From the NCBI GenBank assembly GCA_014871665.1, contig WGSL01000031.1, positions 1 through 20,794 on the forward strand: DNA of 20,794 nt, read 5' to 3'. Position 1 is the first letter of the stretch; the number at the start of each line of letters is the position of its first letter. This document shows, one piece after another, positions 6,047-14,113 of the stretch. The notes below the pieces were generated by a model. That model saw only the letters and a list, made by a program, of their open reading frames with translations. It searched no databases and was not told where the DNA came from. The position numbers and the translations under genes were made by a program. The stretch is from Collinsella sp. Its GTDB lineage: Bacteria; Actinomycetota; Coriobacteriia; Coriobacteriales; Coriobacteriaceae.

Positions 6047-7648
6047 GTGTCTGCAACCATCAAACCCTTCACCGACGAGTTCGAAGAGTATGGTCGCGAC
6101 GAGTCTCGCGCATCGGGCGAGGCCTCGAGCATCTCGTTTCCGACAACGGAAGACGAGGTCCGTGCCATTTTGGAAAAGCTCCATGCCGAGCGTGTCCCGG
6201 TAACGGTTCAGGGCGCCCGAACCGGCCTTGCCGCCAGTGCCGTGCCCCACGGCGGGCATATCCTCAATACTTCCCGTATGAATCGCTACTTGGGCCTTCG
6301 CCGCGATGAACAAGGCCAATTTCTGCTGCGCGTGGAGCCGGGCGTTGTGCTCTCGGAGCTGCGCAAGCAGCTGAGTAAGAAGGTGCTGCCGACTGCTGGT
6401 TGGGACCATGCATCGCTTGAGGTCTACGAGGAATTCCAAGAGGCCCCCGAGCAGTTCTTTCCCACCGATCCCACCGAGACGTCTGCCTGTCTGGGCGGCA
6501 TGGCGGCATGTAACGCCTCCGGCGCCCGCAGCTACGCCTACGGCCCCATGCGCCCACATATCACGGGACTCCACGTCGTGCTGGCTGATGGCGATTTGCT
6601 TGAGCTTCAGCGCGGCGAGGCTTTTGCCCAGGGCCGCCACCTGTCGCTCGTGACGGCAGCGGGCCGTACGCTCGAGCTCGATCTTCCCGGATATACCATG
6701 CCCAAGACAAAAAATGCCTCAGGTTATTTCGTTGCGGACGAAATGGACGCCATCGACCTCTTTATCGGTGCTTGCGGCACGCTCGGCGTTATCACCGAGC
6801 TCGAGATCGCCCTGCAGGCGGCGCCTGCGGTCGTTTGGGGTGTGAGCTGCTTTTTCGATAGCGAAGACAAGGCCGTGTCCTTTACCGATTCCGTGCGTCC
6901 CGTCCTGTCCCATGCGGCTGCCATCGAGTACTTCGACGCTGGCGCCCTGGATATTCTACGTCGCCAGCGCGAGCAGTCGACGGCGTTTGCCTCGCTGCCG
7001 GCGCTCGACAAAGAGGCCAAGGTCTGTGTCTACGTGGAGCTCGACTGCGACGACGAAGCCCAGGCGACTGAGGAGCTGTACCACCTGGGATGGGTTTTGG
7101 AGCTTGCGGGCGGCCACGACGACGCGACCTGGGTTGCGCGCACCGAGGTCGATCGCGAGTGTCAGCGATTCTTCCGCCATGCGGTGCCCGAGAGCGTCAA
7201 CATGCTCATCGACGAGCGTCGCCGCACGGATCCTACCATCACCAAACTGGGGTCGGACATGTCGGTGCCCAACGCACGCTTGGCCGATGTCATCGCCCTT
7301 TATCGCCGTACGTTGTCCGAAAGTGGGCTTGAATCTGCCGCCTGGGGGCACATCGGTAACAACCATCTGCATGTGAACATTCTGCCGCGCGATGCGCAGG
7401 ATTACCGCCGCGGCGGAGAACTCTTTGCCCAGTGGGCTTCCGAGGTCACGGCCATGGGCGGTGCCGTTTCTGCCGAGCATGGCGTCGGTAAGATCAAGGC
7501 GGGCTTTTTGGAGACGATGTACGGTCACGAGGCTATGGTCGAGTCGGCGCGGCTCAAGCTCCAGCTCGATCCCGACGGGCAGCTGGGTCGCGGCAACCTG
7601 TTTTCGGAGAAGCTCTTGGATGAGCTCGTCCAGAAAGGGGGCGCGTGA
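6047..7648 (+). CDS. lctD: FAD-linked lactate-type dehydrogenase (LctD/GlcD family)
   Basis: The 533-residue product belongs to the FAD/FMN 2-hydroxyacid dehydrogenase family (GlcD, D-lactate dehydrogenase). The N-terminal FAD-binding PCMH domain (about 25-225) shows VQGARTGLAASAVP, LGGMAACNASGARSYAYG and later GACGTLGVITELEIAL. The C-terminal oxidase domain shows LGSDMSVPNARL, HIGNNHLHVNILP and the hallmark SAEHGVGK. The GTG start has GGGGGAG 5 nt upstream. It is directly followed, with overlapping frames, by EtfB and ferredoxin-EtfA genes, the composition of the Acetobacterium bifurcating lactate dehydrogenase, in which lactate oxidation by NAD+ is driven by simultaneous oxidation of reduced ferredoxin. 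It is somewhat longer than typical members (roughly 460-480). Lactate is the likeliest substrate; glycolate or another 2-hydroxyacid cannot be excluded. Confidence 0.85.
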   Translation: MSATIKPFTDEFEEYGRDESRASGEASSISFPTTEDEVRAILEKLHAERVPVTVQGARTGLAASAVPHGGHILNTSRMNRYLGLRRDEQGQFLLRVEPGVVLSELRKQLSKKVLPTAGWDHASLEVYEEFQEAPEQFFPTDPTETSACLGGMAACNASGARSYAYGPMRPHITGLHVVLADGDLLELQRGEAFAQGRHLSLVTAAGRTLELDLPGYTMPKTKNASGYFVADEMDAIDLFIGACGTLGVITELEIALQAAPAVVWGVSCFFDSEDKAVSFTDSVRPVLSHAAAIEYFDAGALDILRRQREQSTAFASLPALDKEAKVCVYVELDCDDEAQATEELYHLGWVLELAGGHDDATWVARTEVDRECQRFFRHAVPESVNMLIDERRRTDPTITKLGSDMSVPNARLADVIALYRRTLSESGLESAAWGHIGNNHLHVNILPRDAQDYRRGGELFAQWASEVTAMGGAVSAEHGVGKIKAGFLETMYGHEAMVESARLKLQLDPDGQLGRGNLFSEKLLDELVQKGGA

Positions 7649-7650
7649 AG

Positions 7651-8466
7651 ATGAGCGATTTCCATATGGTGGTGTGCGTCAAGGCCGTGCCGGGCAGCAC
7701 CGAGGTCAAGATGGACCCCAAGACCAATACCATCGTGCGCGATGGCAAGCAGGCGGTCATTAATCCCTTTGATGCGAGCGCTTTGGAATGCGCACTGGCG
7801 CTGAAAGACGACTTTATCGGCTTTGGCATGGACGTGCGCGTAACGGTGGTGTCGATGGGCATCCACGCGACCGAGTCGCTGCTGCGCGACTGCATCGCTC
7901 GAGGTGCCGACGACGCGCTGCTGCTGACCGATCGCGCCTTTGCAGGTGCCGATACCCTAGCCACCACCTATGCCCTCAAATGCGGCATCGAGGCTCTCGA
8001 CGAGGACTTCGACCTGCTCATCTGCGGCAAGATGGCAGTGGACGGCGATACGGCCCAGATCGGCCCCGAGCTGGCCGGTGCTTTTGAGATTCCCTGTGTG
8101 ACCGACGTGAGCTGCGTGCAGAGCGCGGGCTTTACGACCTGTGGTTCACTGGCGCTTGTTCACGGCTGCGATGCCGGCGAGGAGACGGTCTATCTTGAGA
8201 TGCCGTGTGCGATGACGACCGCCAAGGAGATTGGCCAGCTGCGTATGCCGAGTATTGCCGGTATCCGCGCATCCGAGGATGCGGACGTGCGCGTGGTCAG
8301 CGCTGCCGACGTGAACGCCGACCCCTCGCGTTGCGGTCTTGCCGGATCGCCGACGCAGGTCGTGCGCTCGTTTGTGCCCGACCGTGATCAAACGTGCGAG
8401 ACCGTTGAGGGCACGGCATCCGAGCAGGCGGAAAAGCTCGCCAAGATTATCGAGGGGATGGCATAG
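7651..8466 (+). CDS. etfB: Electron transfer flavoprotein beta subunit
   Basis: This 271-residue protein is an EtfB. It opens with VVCVKAVPGSTEVKMDP and NPFDASALE, has the VTVVSMG strand and RGADDALLLTDRAFAGADT, and carries the nucleotide-binding signature DGDTAQIGPELA near 133-144, which in bifurcating Etfs binds an FAD. The ATG at 7651 is used; a GTG at 7645 overlapping the previous stop is in frame and would add two residues. The gene lies directly behind the dehydrogenase and abuts the EtfA gene with no gap, so the three are one translational unit. In the Acetobacterium complex (LctB) this subunit carries the bifurcating flavin that splits electrons between ferredoxin and the 2-hydroxyacid/NAD side. 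The lct role here is inferred from gene order. Confidence 0.9.
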   Translation: MSDFHMVVCVKAVPGSTEVKMDPKTNTIVRDGKQAVINPFDASALECALALKDDFIGFGMDVRVTVVSMGIHATESLLRDCIARGADDALLLTDRAFAGADTLATTYALKCGIEALDEDFDLLICGKMAVDGDTAQIGPELAGAFEIPCVTDVSCVQSAGFTTCGSLALVHGCDAGEETVYLEMPCAMTTAKEIGQLRMPSIAGIRASEDADVRVVSAADVNADPSRCGLAGSPTQVVRSFVPDRDQTCETVEGTASEQAEKLAKIIEGMA

Positions 8467-9672
8467 ATGAGCGGATTGAATATCGATAGCGAAGCCTGCA
8501 TCGGTTGCGGTCGCTGCGTTCGCGCCTGTGCCTCGGGCGGCATCGTAGTGGAAGGCGAGCGATCAAGCCGATGCGCCCGCGTAACCGACGGCTGCATCCT
8601 ATGCGGTGGGTGCGTCGACGCCTGCCCTGTCAACGCTATCTCGATCGAGCGTGATGAGGCCGCTGGTGCGGTTGGCCTCGATGCGTACCGAGACATTTGG
8701 GTATTCGCGCAGACCGACGAGCACTATACGGTGAATCCCGTTGCCTATGAGCTCATGGGCAAGGGCCGCGAGCTTGCCGATGCTCGTGGCTGCCGTTTGG
8801 TGGCGCTGGTCGGTATGGGCCCCGAGGGTTCTCTCGGTGACCTGGAGCATCTGGTTTGCGCGGGCGCCGACGAAGTCCTGGCCTGTCGCGACGAGCGCCT
8901 GCGCCAAAACGATGCGGAGGTCTACGCCCGCTTGATCTGCGATTTGGTAGCCGAACGCAAACCCGAGGCCATCCTATACGGTGCGACCGCTTTTGGTCGC
9001 GAACTGGCACCCGGCGTTGCCGTGCGTTTGCAGACGGGCCTTACGGCTGACTGCACCGTACTTTCGATGGATGCAGAGACGGGACTGCTGCAACAGACGC
9101 GTCCGGCGTTTGGCGGCAACCTGATGGCCACCATCATTTGCCCCAACCACCGTCCGCAGATGGCAACGGTGCGCCCCGGTATCTTTAAGGCTCCCGACTT
9201 CGACTACGGCCGCTCTGGCACGATCACCCAGATATCGCTTGCGGATGATGCTAAGGCTCGTGTCGAGATCTCGATTCCCGCCGAGGAGTGGGGACAGCAG
9301 CCCTCGATCGCCAATGCCGAGTGCCTGGTCGTGGTGGGTCGCGGCATTGGTTCCAAGAAAAACCTGCCGTTGATGCGAAGGCTCGCCGAGGCTCTGGGAG
9401 CCGAGCTTGGCTGCACGCGACCTGTCGTGGAGGCCGGCTGGTTGGAGTATCGCCATCAGATTGGCCAGACGGGCGTATCGGTTTCGCCCAAGCTTCTCGT
9501 GAGTATCGGTGTTTCGGGCGCCATTCAGCATCTTGCCGGCATCGGTGGGGCGGAGTGCATTATCGCCATCAACGAGGACCCGGATGCCCCCATTTTCGGT
9601 GCTGCCCAGTACAAGGTTGTTGGGGACGCCGTCGAGGTCGTCGAGGAGCTGCTGGCCCAGCTTGAGCGCTAG
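8467..9672 (+). CDS. etfA: EtfA with N-terminal 2x[4Fe-4S] ferredoxin domain
   Basis: The 401-residue product fuses a small ferredoxin domain to an EtfA subunit. Two cluster motifs are visible: C11, C14, C17, C21 (ending CA instead of the usual CP) and C43, C46, C49, C53 followed by Pro; C36 is extra. The EtfA part begins near 75, and the C-terminal FAD domain shows VVVGRGIGSKKN (about 286-297), QIGQTGVSVSPKLLVSIG and SGAIQHLAGI. This layout matches LctC of the bifurcating lactate dehydrogenase and related Etfs, in which the ferredoxin domain is the docking or entry point for low-potential electrons. The start abuts the EtfB stop, with GAGGGG 9 nt upstream. The stop TAG lies in the CTAG that also holds the stop of the opposing HD gene. 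Family call firm. Confidence 0.92.
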   Translation: MSGLNIDSEACIGCGRCVRACASGGIVVEGERSSRCARVTDGCILCGGCVDACPVNAISIERDEAAGAVGLDAYRDIWVFAQTDEHYTVNPVAYELMGKGRELADARGCRLVALVGMGPEGSLGDLEHLVCAGADEVLACRDERLRQNDAEVYARLICDLVAERKPEAILYGATAFGRELAPGVAVRLQTGLTADCTVLSMDAETGLLQQTRPAFGGNLMATIICPNHRPQMATVRPGIFKAPDFDYGRSGTITQISLADDAKARVEISIPAEEWGQQPSIANAECLVVVGRGIGSKKNLPLMRRLAEALGAELGCTRPVVEAGWLEYRHQIGQTGVSVSPKLLVSIGVSGAIQHLAGIGGAECIIAINEDPDAPIFGAAQYKVVGDAVEVVEELLAQLER

Positions 9673-10481
9673 GCGCGCGCCAGCCAGTCGCGCATCTCGT
9701 CCTTTAGGCACTCCCAGGTCGCTTGCGTGGTGGGATTGGTAAAGGGGCGCGTAATGCCAAAGGGTGCGTCGAGCAGGCGGTAGATATCGCCCTGTTCGCG
9801 CGCCAGCGCGCGGCTTGCTGGATAGACGAGCTCAAACATAAAGCAGATAAGCCCCACCAAGAAGTCGGCGGGCTCATCGCGCTCATCGCGTGCGACGCAG
9901 CGGTGCTCGTCAAAGGCGGCAAGTGTCGGCGACGAGAAACGGCTGCCGAGAAACGTCTTCTCGTCCACCTTGAGGATAGTGTCGACGGTGCTGTCGGCGA
10001 TGGTGCGCATAATGTCGATCTTGTCACCATCGCGCACGATATCGCAGAAGCACCGTGTACGCTCGTCGAGTTGTGCCGGCAGGCGAAAGTCGCTGTGATA
10101 GGCGATGCTCGCTCGGATGAGCTCGTCATGCGCACCGGTTTCGATAAAGTCACGGATGTTTGTCGTGGCGGGTGCATCGGCGGGATTCTCGCCAAAGAGG
10201 ACCTCGATGCCCAGCGCCGCATGGCTCATGCTCTCGGCGTCCTTAAAGGTGTCCCAGCGTCGCAGCTGCTCAAAGCGGCCCATATCGTGTAGCAGGCCGC
10301 AAAGCCATGCCAGGTCAATATCTTCTGACGACCAGCCCTGCTCGCGCGCTACGGCATCGCATGCCTCGGCCACGTGGTACGTATGCTCGATTTTGAGCGC
10401 GATGCGTGGGTTGGTGGCGTCGTAGGCATCGGTGTAGCTTTTGAAGGCCGCGCGCGCCCGGTCTCGATCGATAGCTGTCAT
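9669..10481 (-). CDS. HD-domain metal-dependent phosphohydrolase
   Basis: This 270-residue cytoplasmic protein has the HD superfamily residues in order: H33/H36 in KIEHTYHVAEA, H65-D66 in LLHDMGRFEQ, a His in SIAYHSDF near 127, and an Asp in DGDKIDIMR near 155. That set is enough for a two-metal phosphohydrolase site. The FEQLRRWDTFKDAESMSHAALG stretch is typical of stand-alone bacterial HD proteins whose substrate (nucleotide, cyclic dinucleotide or other) is not known. The ATG is supported by AGGAAG 5 nt upstream. The gene is convergent with the Etf operon and shares a CTAG with it at the stop codons, so there is no room for a terminator between them. It is divergent from azlC with a 126-bp gap. 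The substrate cannot be named from sequence. Confidence 0.85.
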   Translation of the reverse strand: MTAIDRDRARAAFKSYTDAYDATNPRIALKIEHTYHVAEACDAVAREQGWSSEDIDLAWLCGLLHDMGRFEQLRRWDTFKDAESMSHAALGIEVLFGENPADAPATTNIRDFIETGAHDELIRASIAYHSDFRLPAQLDERTRCFCDIVRDGDKIDIMRTIADSTVDTILKVDEKTFLGSRFSSPTLAAFDEHRCVARDERDEPADFLVGLICFMFELVYPASRALAREQGDIYRLLDAPFGITRPFTNPTTQATWECLKDEMRDWLARA

Positions 10482-10607
10482 AATGACTTCCTAAAAAGTT
10501 GTGTCTTTCGATCCGGTGGCAATTGTAGGTGAACTCGGTTGCTGTCGGATGATGATTCTGCCGTATCGCTACATGCGGCTCGGAGACCTTGTCAGGATGA
10601 GAAGCGT

Positions 10608-11300
10608 ATGGTGCTCAAAATCGTTAGAACCGTCTGGCCGGTGATGCTTACCTATGTTGCAATAGGCGCGCCGTGCGGAATGATCATGGGGCAGACGGGA
10701 ATGGAGCCCTGGATGGTCTTTGCCCTGAGCAGTACGTTTGTGACGGGCAGCGGCCAGTTTATGATCTGCAACCTGTGGCTGGCGGGTGTGCCGGCAGCAT
10801 CGATCGTCGCGAGCGTTGCCGCCATCTCCTCGCGTTTTGCGCTTTACTCGGCATCGATCGCACCGCATCTGAGGGGTGCCTCGAAGCGTCAGACGCTGGC
10901 TGTTGCCGCGACACTTACCGAGGAGGCATATGGCATCTCGCTTGCCAAGTTGGTTGAAGGGGAGGATTGGGGCCCGCGCGAGTCCTTTGTGCTCAACGTG
11001 ATCCTCATCGCAACATGGGGCGTTTCGTGTACGATGGGCGCCATCGTCGGCGCCGTTGTCGATGTTCCCACCGCCATTGCAGCCTTTGTCTGCACCTCGC
11101 TCTTTATCTGCCTGCTCTTTTCGCAGCGGCTGTCGCGCGGTAACGTTGTCGCGGCGGTTTCGGGCGCGGTGTCCGTCGCCGTATGCAAGTTCTTGGGCCT
11201 CGCGAATATTGCCGTGCCGGCAAGCGTCGTGGTCGGCATTGCCATTGCGCTGGCGTGCGATGCTGTATTTGACGGAAGAGGTGCCCGCGATGCCCGCTAA
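10608..11300 (+). CDS. azlC: AzlC family branched-chain amino-acid exporter, large subunit
   Basis: The 230-residue membrane protein has the AzlC family pattern: a first helix beginning VWPVMLTYVAIGAPCG, the STFVTGSGQFMICNLWLAG segment, RFALYSASIAPHL, and LTEEAYGISLAKL, with hydrophobic helices between. AzlC acts with the small AzlD protein, encoded immediately downstream here, to export branched-chain amino acids or their analogues across the cytoplasmic membrane. The frame is open 23 codons further upstream to a TTG, but the ATG at 10608 gives the usual length and places the first helix near the N-terminus; AGGA lies 10 nt before it, which is a loose spacing. No local regulator gene is seen. 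Family call firm; the actual substrate is inferred. Confidence 0.88.
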   Translation: MVLKIVRTVWPVMLTYVAIGAPCGMIMGQTGMEPWMVFALSSTFVTGSGQFMICNLWLAGVPAASIVASVAAISSRFALYSASIAPHLRGASKRQTLAVAATLTEEAYGISLAKLVEGEDWGPRESFVLNVILIATWGVSCTMGAIVGAVVDVPTAIAAFVCTSLFICLLFSQRLSRGNVVAAVSGAVSVAVCKFLGLANIAVPASVVVGIAIALACDAVFDGRGARDAR

Positions 11301-11613
11301 CGAGTTCTTGGTTCTGTGGCTGTCGTCGTGGGCTGCTATCGCGTTCTTTCGCATCGCGCCGGCGTTCGCCTTGCGCGGGCGGACCCTGTCGCCCCGCATT
11401 ACCGAGGCCCTGGGCTATATCCCGCCCGCTGCCTTTGCCGCGCTGGTCGCCAACGACTTGGTGAACCCCGGCGCGTTCGACGCGGGACTCTGGCCTGCCT
11501 TGGTTCCCTGGATTGCGGCCACCGGCGTCGTGGCGGTGGCAATCAAGACAAAGTCGATGTTGTGGTGCTGCGTTTCGGGCATCGTGTTCTATATCGTTTT
11601 GAGCCTCGTATAG
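11290..11613 (+). CDS. azlD: AzlD family branched-chain amino-acid exporter, small subunit
   Basis: This 107-residue protein has about four hydrophobic helices and the AzlD hallmarks RIAPAFALRGRTLSPRITEAL and YIPPAAFAALVANDL. It would form the exporter together with AzlC. The open frame extends well upstream within azlC, but the ATG at 11290 gives the standard AzlD start and length; a GGAAGAGG lies about 9 nt before it. It overlaps the last 11 bp of azlC, so the two are translationally coupled. No terminator with a T run is seen after it. Confidence 0.87.
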   Translation: MPANEFLVLWLSSWAAIAFFRIAPAFALRGRTLSPRITEALGYIPPAAFAALVANDLVNPGAFDAGLWPALVPWIAATGVVAVAIKTKSMLWCCVSGIVFYIVLSLV

Positions 11614-11712
11614 GAGCAGGACGCGTTATCGTCCCGGCCTAACGAATCGAATTTCTCACCGAGGCGGTCTGCTTCTTCTGGTACCATGGTCAAACTTTAC
11701 TGTAGCAAAGCG

Positions 11713-11737
11713 TGACGTGGGCTTTTGTTCTGCGTCA
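11713..11737. promoter_or_regulatory. Inverted repeat upstream of kdgT-like gene
   Basis: TGACG (11713-11717) and CGTCA (11733-11737) form a perfect 5-bp inverted repeat with a 15-bp spacer, ending 17 bp before the ATG of the permease gene. It could be a regulator site or part of the leader structure. Short arms mean chance is a real alternative. Confidence 0.25.
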
Positions 11738-11754
11738 GCGGAAATGGGGGTTTC

Positions 11755-12777
11755 ATGGCACAGGAAGCGACCGCCAGCGAGCAAAAGAAATTCAAGGTAC
11801 CGCGCATCCCGGGCGACATCATGATCTATCCGATGATCGTCGGCCTTTTGCTCAATACCTTCTGCCCGCAGGTCTTTGAGGTCGGCGGCTTCTTTACGGC
11901 TGCCTGCCGCGGCGGCTCCAACACCATCGTTGCCGCGATCTTGCTGTTCGTGGGCGCCGGCATCAGCTTTAAGTCCACGCCGGGCGCCATCAAGACCGGC
12001 ATCGTCGTGCTGATTCCTAAGCTTGTAGTGGCAGCCGCGCTGGGTCTGGGCGTCGCGTACTTCTTTAACGATAACTTTTTAGGCCTGAGCTCGGTTTCCA
12101 TCATCGGCGGCATTACGTTTTGCAACATGGCGCTCTATACGGGCATCATGGGCGAGTTCGGCGATGAGTCCGAGCAGGGCGCTGTCGGTATCCTGTTCTT
12201 TACGGCCGGCCCCGCCGTCACGATGATCATCCTTGGTGTTTCGGGTCTCGCCAACATCCCCGTCGGCACCATCATCGGATCCATCCTGCCGCTTGTTATC
12301 GGCATGGTCCTGGGCAACTTGTTCCCGTTTATCAAGAACCTGCTGGTTCCCGGCGCCAATCCCGCGATCGCTGTAATTGGTTTTCAGCTCGGTGCGTCCA
12401 TGAGCCTTTCGAGCTTCATCGCCGGTGGCATTTCGGGCATCCTGCTGGGCCTCATCACGCTCTTTATCGTCGGTCCCATTACCTTTGCCTTCGAGCGCCT
12501 GTGTGGCGGCAATGGTAAGGCGGCTGTGGCATGTTCCACCATTGCCGGCACGGCCATGACCACGCCGGTCGCCCTCGCCGAGGTCGCTCCGCGCTATGCC
12601 GAGCTTGCGCCCACCGCGTATGCGCAGATCGCCACTGCCGTCATCATCACGGCAATCATGGCCCCGATTCTGACCGGCTGGGTCGATAAGAAGTTCTGCC
12701 AGAGCAAGGAAGACCTGTCGCCTGCCGGTGTCGAGGCCATCGAGGAGGCTGTCGCGGCCGACATCGATGGCGAGTAG
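11755..12777 (+). CDS. kdgT: 2-keto-3-deoxygluconate permease family transporter
   Basis: The 340-residue polytopic membrane protein matches the KdgT family: an N-terminal IPGDIMIYPMIVGLLLNTF, GGSNTIVAAILLFVGAGISF, GITFCNMALYTGIMGEFGDESE, and in the second half GFQLGASMSLSSFIAGGISG and GTAMTTPVALAEVAP. KdgT imports 2-keto-3-deoxygluconate, a pectin or uronate breakdown product, with protons. The ATG at 11755 has a GGGGG run 4 nt upstream; an open frame 10 codons longer lacks support. The gene stands alone: 141 bp after azlD, with a strong hairpin behind it, and no KDG kinase, KDPG aldolase or pectin enzyme in the window. The C-terminal tail from about 317 is acidic and cytoplasmic. Family call firm; the substrate is by homology. 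Confidence 0.88.
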   Translation: MAQEATASEQKKFKVPRIPGDIMIYPMIVGLLLNTFCPQVFEVGGFFTAACRGGSNTIVAAILLFVGAGISFKSTPGAIKTGIVVLIPKLVVAAALGLGVAYFFNDNFLGLSSVSIIGGITFCNMALYTGIMGEFGDESEQGAVGILFFTAGPAVTMIILGVSGLANIPVGTIIGSILPLVIGMVLGNLFPFIKNLLVPGANPAIAVIGFQLGASMSLSSFIAGGISGILLGLITLFIVGPITFAFERLCGGNGKAAVACSTIAGTAMTTPVALAEVAPRYAELAPTAYAQIATAVIITAIMAPILTGWVDKKFCQSKEDLSPAGVEAIEEAVAADIDGE

Positions 12778-12822
12778 CAATCGATACCCATCAATGATTC
12801 CGGCGTGCAACTCGCGCCGTTT

Positions 12823-12866
12823 GAGCGCCCGAACGAGAGCTGTCTTGCAGTGACGTTCGGGCGCTC
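12823..12866 (+). terminator. Strong stem-loop after kdgT, probable terminator
   Basis: GAGCGCCCGAACG (12823-12835) and CGTTCGGGCGCTC (12854-12866) form a perfect 13-bp stem with an 18-nt loop, 46 bp after the kdgT stop. It is followed by TGCTATTATT, which holds several T residues but no proper run, so termination may be partial or Rho-assisted. A second, weaker pairing CCCCTT/AAGGGG follows at 12877-12901. Confidence 0.6.
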
Positions 12867-12965
12867 TGCTATTATTCCCCTTACCCCTGCGGAGAAAGGG
12901 GCGTTTATTGCCCAGACACGAATCGGGCGATTCTGACCACTTGGATATTGAAGGGAGGGCGTCTA

Positions 12966-14108
12966 GTGGTTAAGGCACTCAAGATTGAGATATTCCTGCT
13001 ATGCATGATTGTTCTTATCGGGCTTGCCGTACGAAGCCGTCGCTCCCTGTTCTCGAGCGCCCAGCAGCTTTTGTTTAGCATGCTGGGCTACACGTCTGCT
13101 GCCTACATTTTCTTCGATATGATCTGGACGCTTTCGGATGGTGTGGACGGCACGTTGGGCATTGCAGCCAACTGGATTTCCAACGCGGTTTCGTTTTCGC
13201 TCTTCGCCATCGCGTGTCTCATTTGGTTTATCTATTCCGAGACGATGCAGGGTTCTCACCTTGTGACCTCGCGCTATAGGGTGGTGCTTGTAACGTTGCC
13301 TACGGCTCTGGTGGTCGTGCTGGCTTTTACCAGTTACTGGACGCACGCCCTGTTCTATATCGATTCGCAGGGCGTGTATCGTCGCGGCTTTGCCTATATG
13401 ATCCAGCCCATTGTCAGCTACTGTTACGTTATACATACGTCCCTGCATGCGTTTGTGCAATCTCGCAGGGTCGAGAGCCTGCAGACGAAGGCTATCTATC
13501 GAACCTTAGCATTTTTCGCCATTCCGGCCCTGGTGGGCGGTACCTTTCAGATCGTATACTCGGTGCCTGGCCTTTGTGTCGGCATAATGATTAGCATGTT
13601 GCTGCTCTATATCATCTGCCAGGAGCAGCTCATCTCGACCGACCCGTTGACTGGCCTCAACAATCGCAACCGTTTTGAGACCTATATGCTGTCGCTCTTC
13701 TCAAATGTTGGTCATACGGACGATGTGTATCTTCTCATGATGGACGCTGACGGCTTTAAGCAGATTAACGATCGCTATGGACATGTGGAGGGTGATCATG
13801 CTCTTCAGGTCTTATCTGCTGCGCTCAAAAAGGTCTGCACGGCGTCTGGCAGCTTTATCGCACGTTATGGCGGCGATGAGTTCGTAGTCCTTCAAAAGGC
13901 GGCAGCGGAACAGGACATCATACGTCTGTGCGCGGCAATCAACGACGAGCTCGCGCGCGCCGAGGTGCCGTATCTGTTGCGGATGTCCATCGGCTACGCA
14001 CGGGTCGGTGACGGCGTCGATACCTGGCAAGACTTGCTTCGCGCTGCCGACGCGGAGCTCTACCGCGTCAAGGCCGAGAAAAAGAAGGCCGGCGTCCAGA
14101 TACGCTAG
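12966..14108 (+). CDS. Membrane-bound GGDEF diguanylate cyclase
   Basis: The 380-residue protein starts with about six or seven membrane helices (residues 1-215) and ends in a GGDEF domain (about 224-380), so it should make cyclic di-GMP from two GTP in response to a membrane or extracellular cue. The domain is complete: DPLTGLNNRNRF near 226, DADGFKQINDRYGH, and the catalytic RYGGDEF at 300-306. The RxxD inhibitory I-site that should sit just before it is replaced by Ala and Ser (ASGSFIARYGGDEF), so product inhibition is probably absent. The GTG start has AGGGAGG 7 nt upstream; a TTG 18 bp earlier is in frame but would put that site inside the gene. No EAL or PilZ gene is nearby. Catalytic call firm; signal unknown. 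Confidence 0.9.
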   Translation: MVKALKIEIFLLCMIVLIGLAVRSRRSLFSSAQQLLFSMLGYTSAAYIFFDMIWTLSDGVDGTLGIAANWISNAVSFSLFAIACLIWFIYSETMQGSHLVTSRYRVVLVTLPTALVVVLAFTSYWTHALFYIDSQGVYRRGFAYMIQPIVSYCYVIHTSLHAFVQSRRVESLQTKAIYRTLAFFAIPALVGGTFQIVYSVPGLCVGIMISMLLLYIICQEQLISTDPLTGLNNRNRFETYMLSLFSNVGHTDDVYLLMMDADGFKQINDRYGHVEGDHALQVLSAALKKVCTASGSFIARYGGDEFVVLQKAAAEQDIIRLCAAINDELARAEVPYLLRMSIGYARVGDGVDTWQDLLRAADAELYRVKAEKKKAGVQIR

Positions 14109-14113
14109 GAAAA

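Noticed and set aside
8974..9711. Minus-strand open frame of 245 codons opposite etfA
   Set aside because: etfA on the plus strand shows unmistakable Etf and ferredoxin motifs; the opposite frame has none.
10569..11399. Minus-strand open frame of 276 codons opposite azlC
   Set aside because: Its translation is Arg/Asn/Asp/His-rich, the usual mirror of a hydrophobic membrane gene; azlC is clear on the plus strand.
11620..11640. Short inverted repeat GGACG/CGTCC after azlD as terminator
   Set aside because: The stem is only 5 bp and no T run follows; too weak to call.
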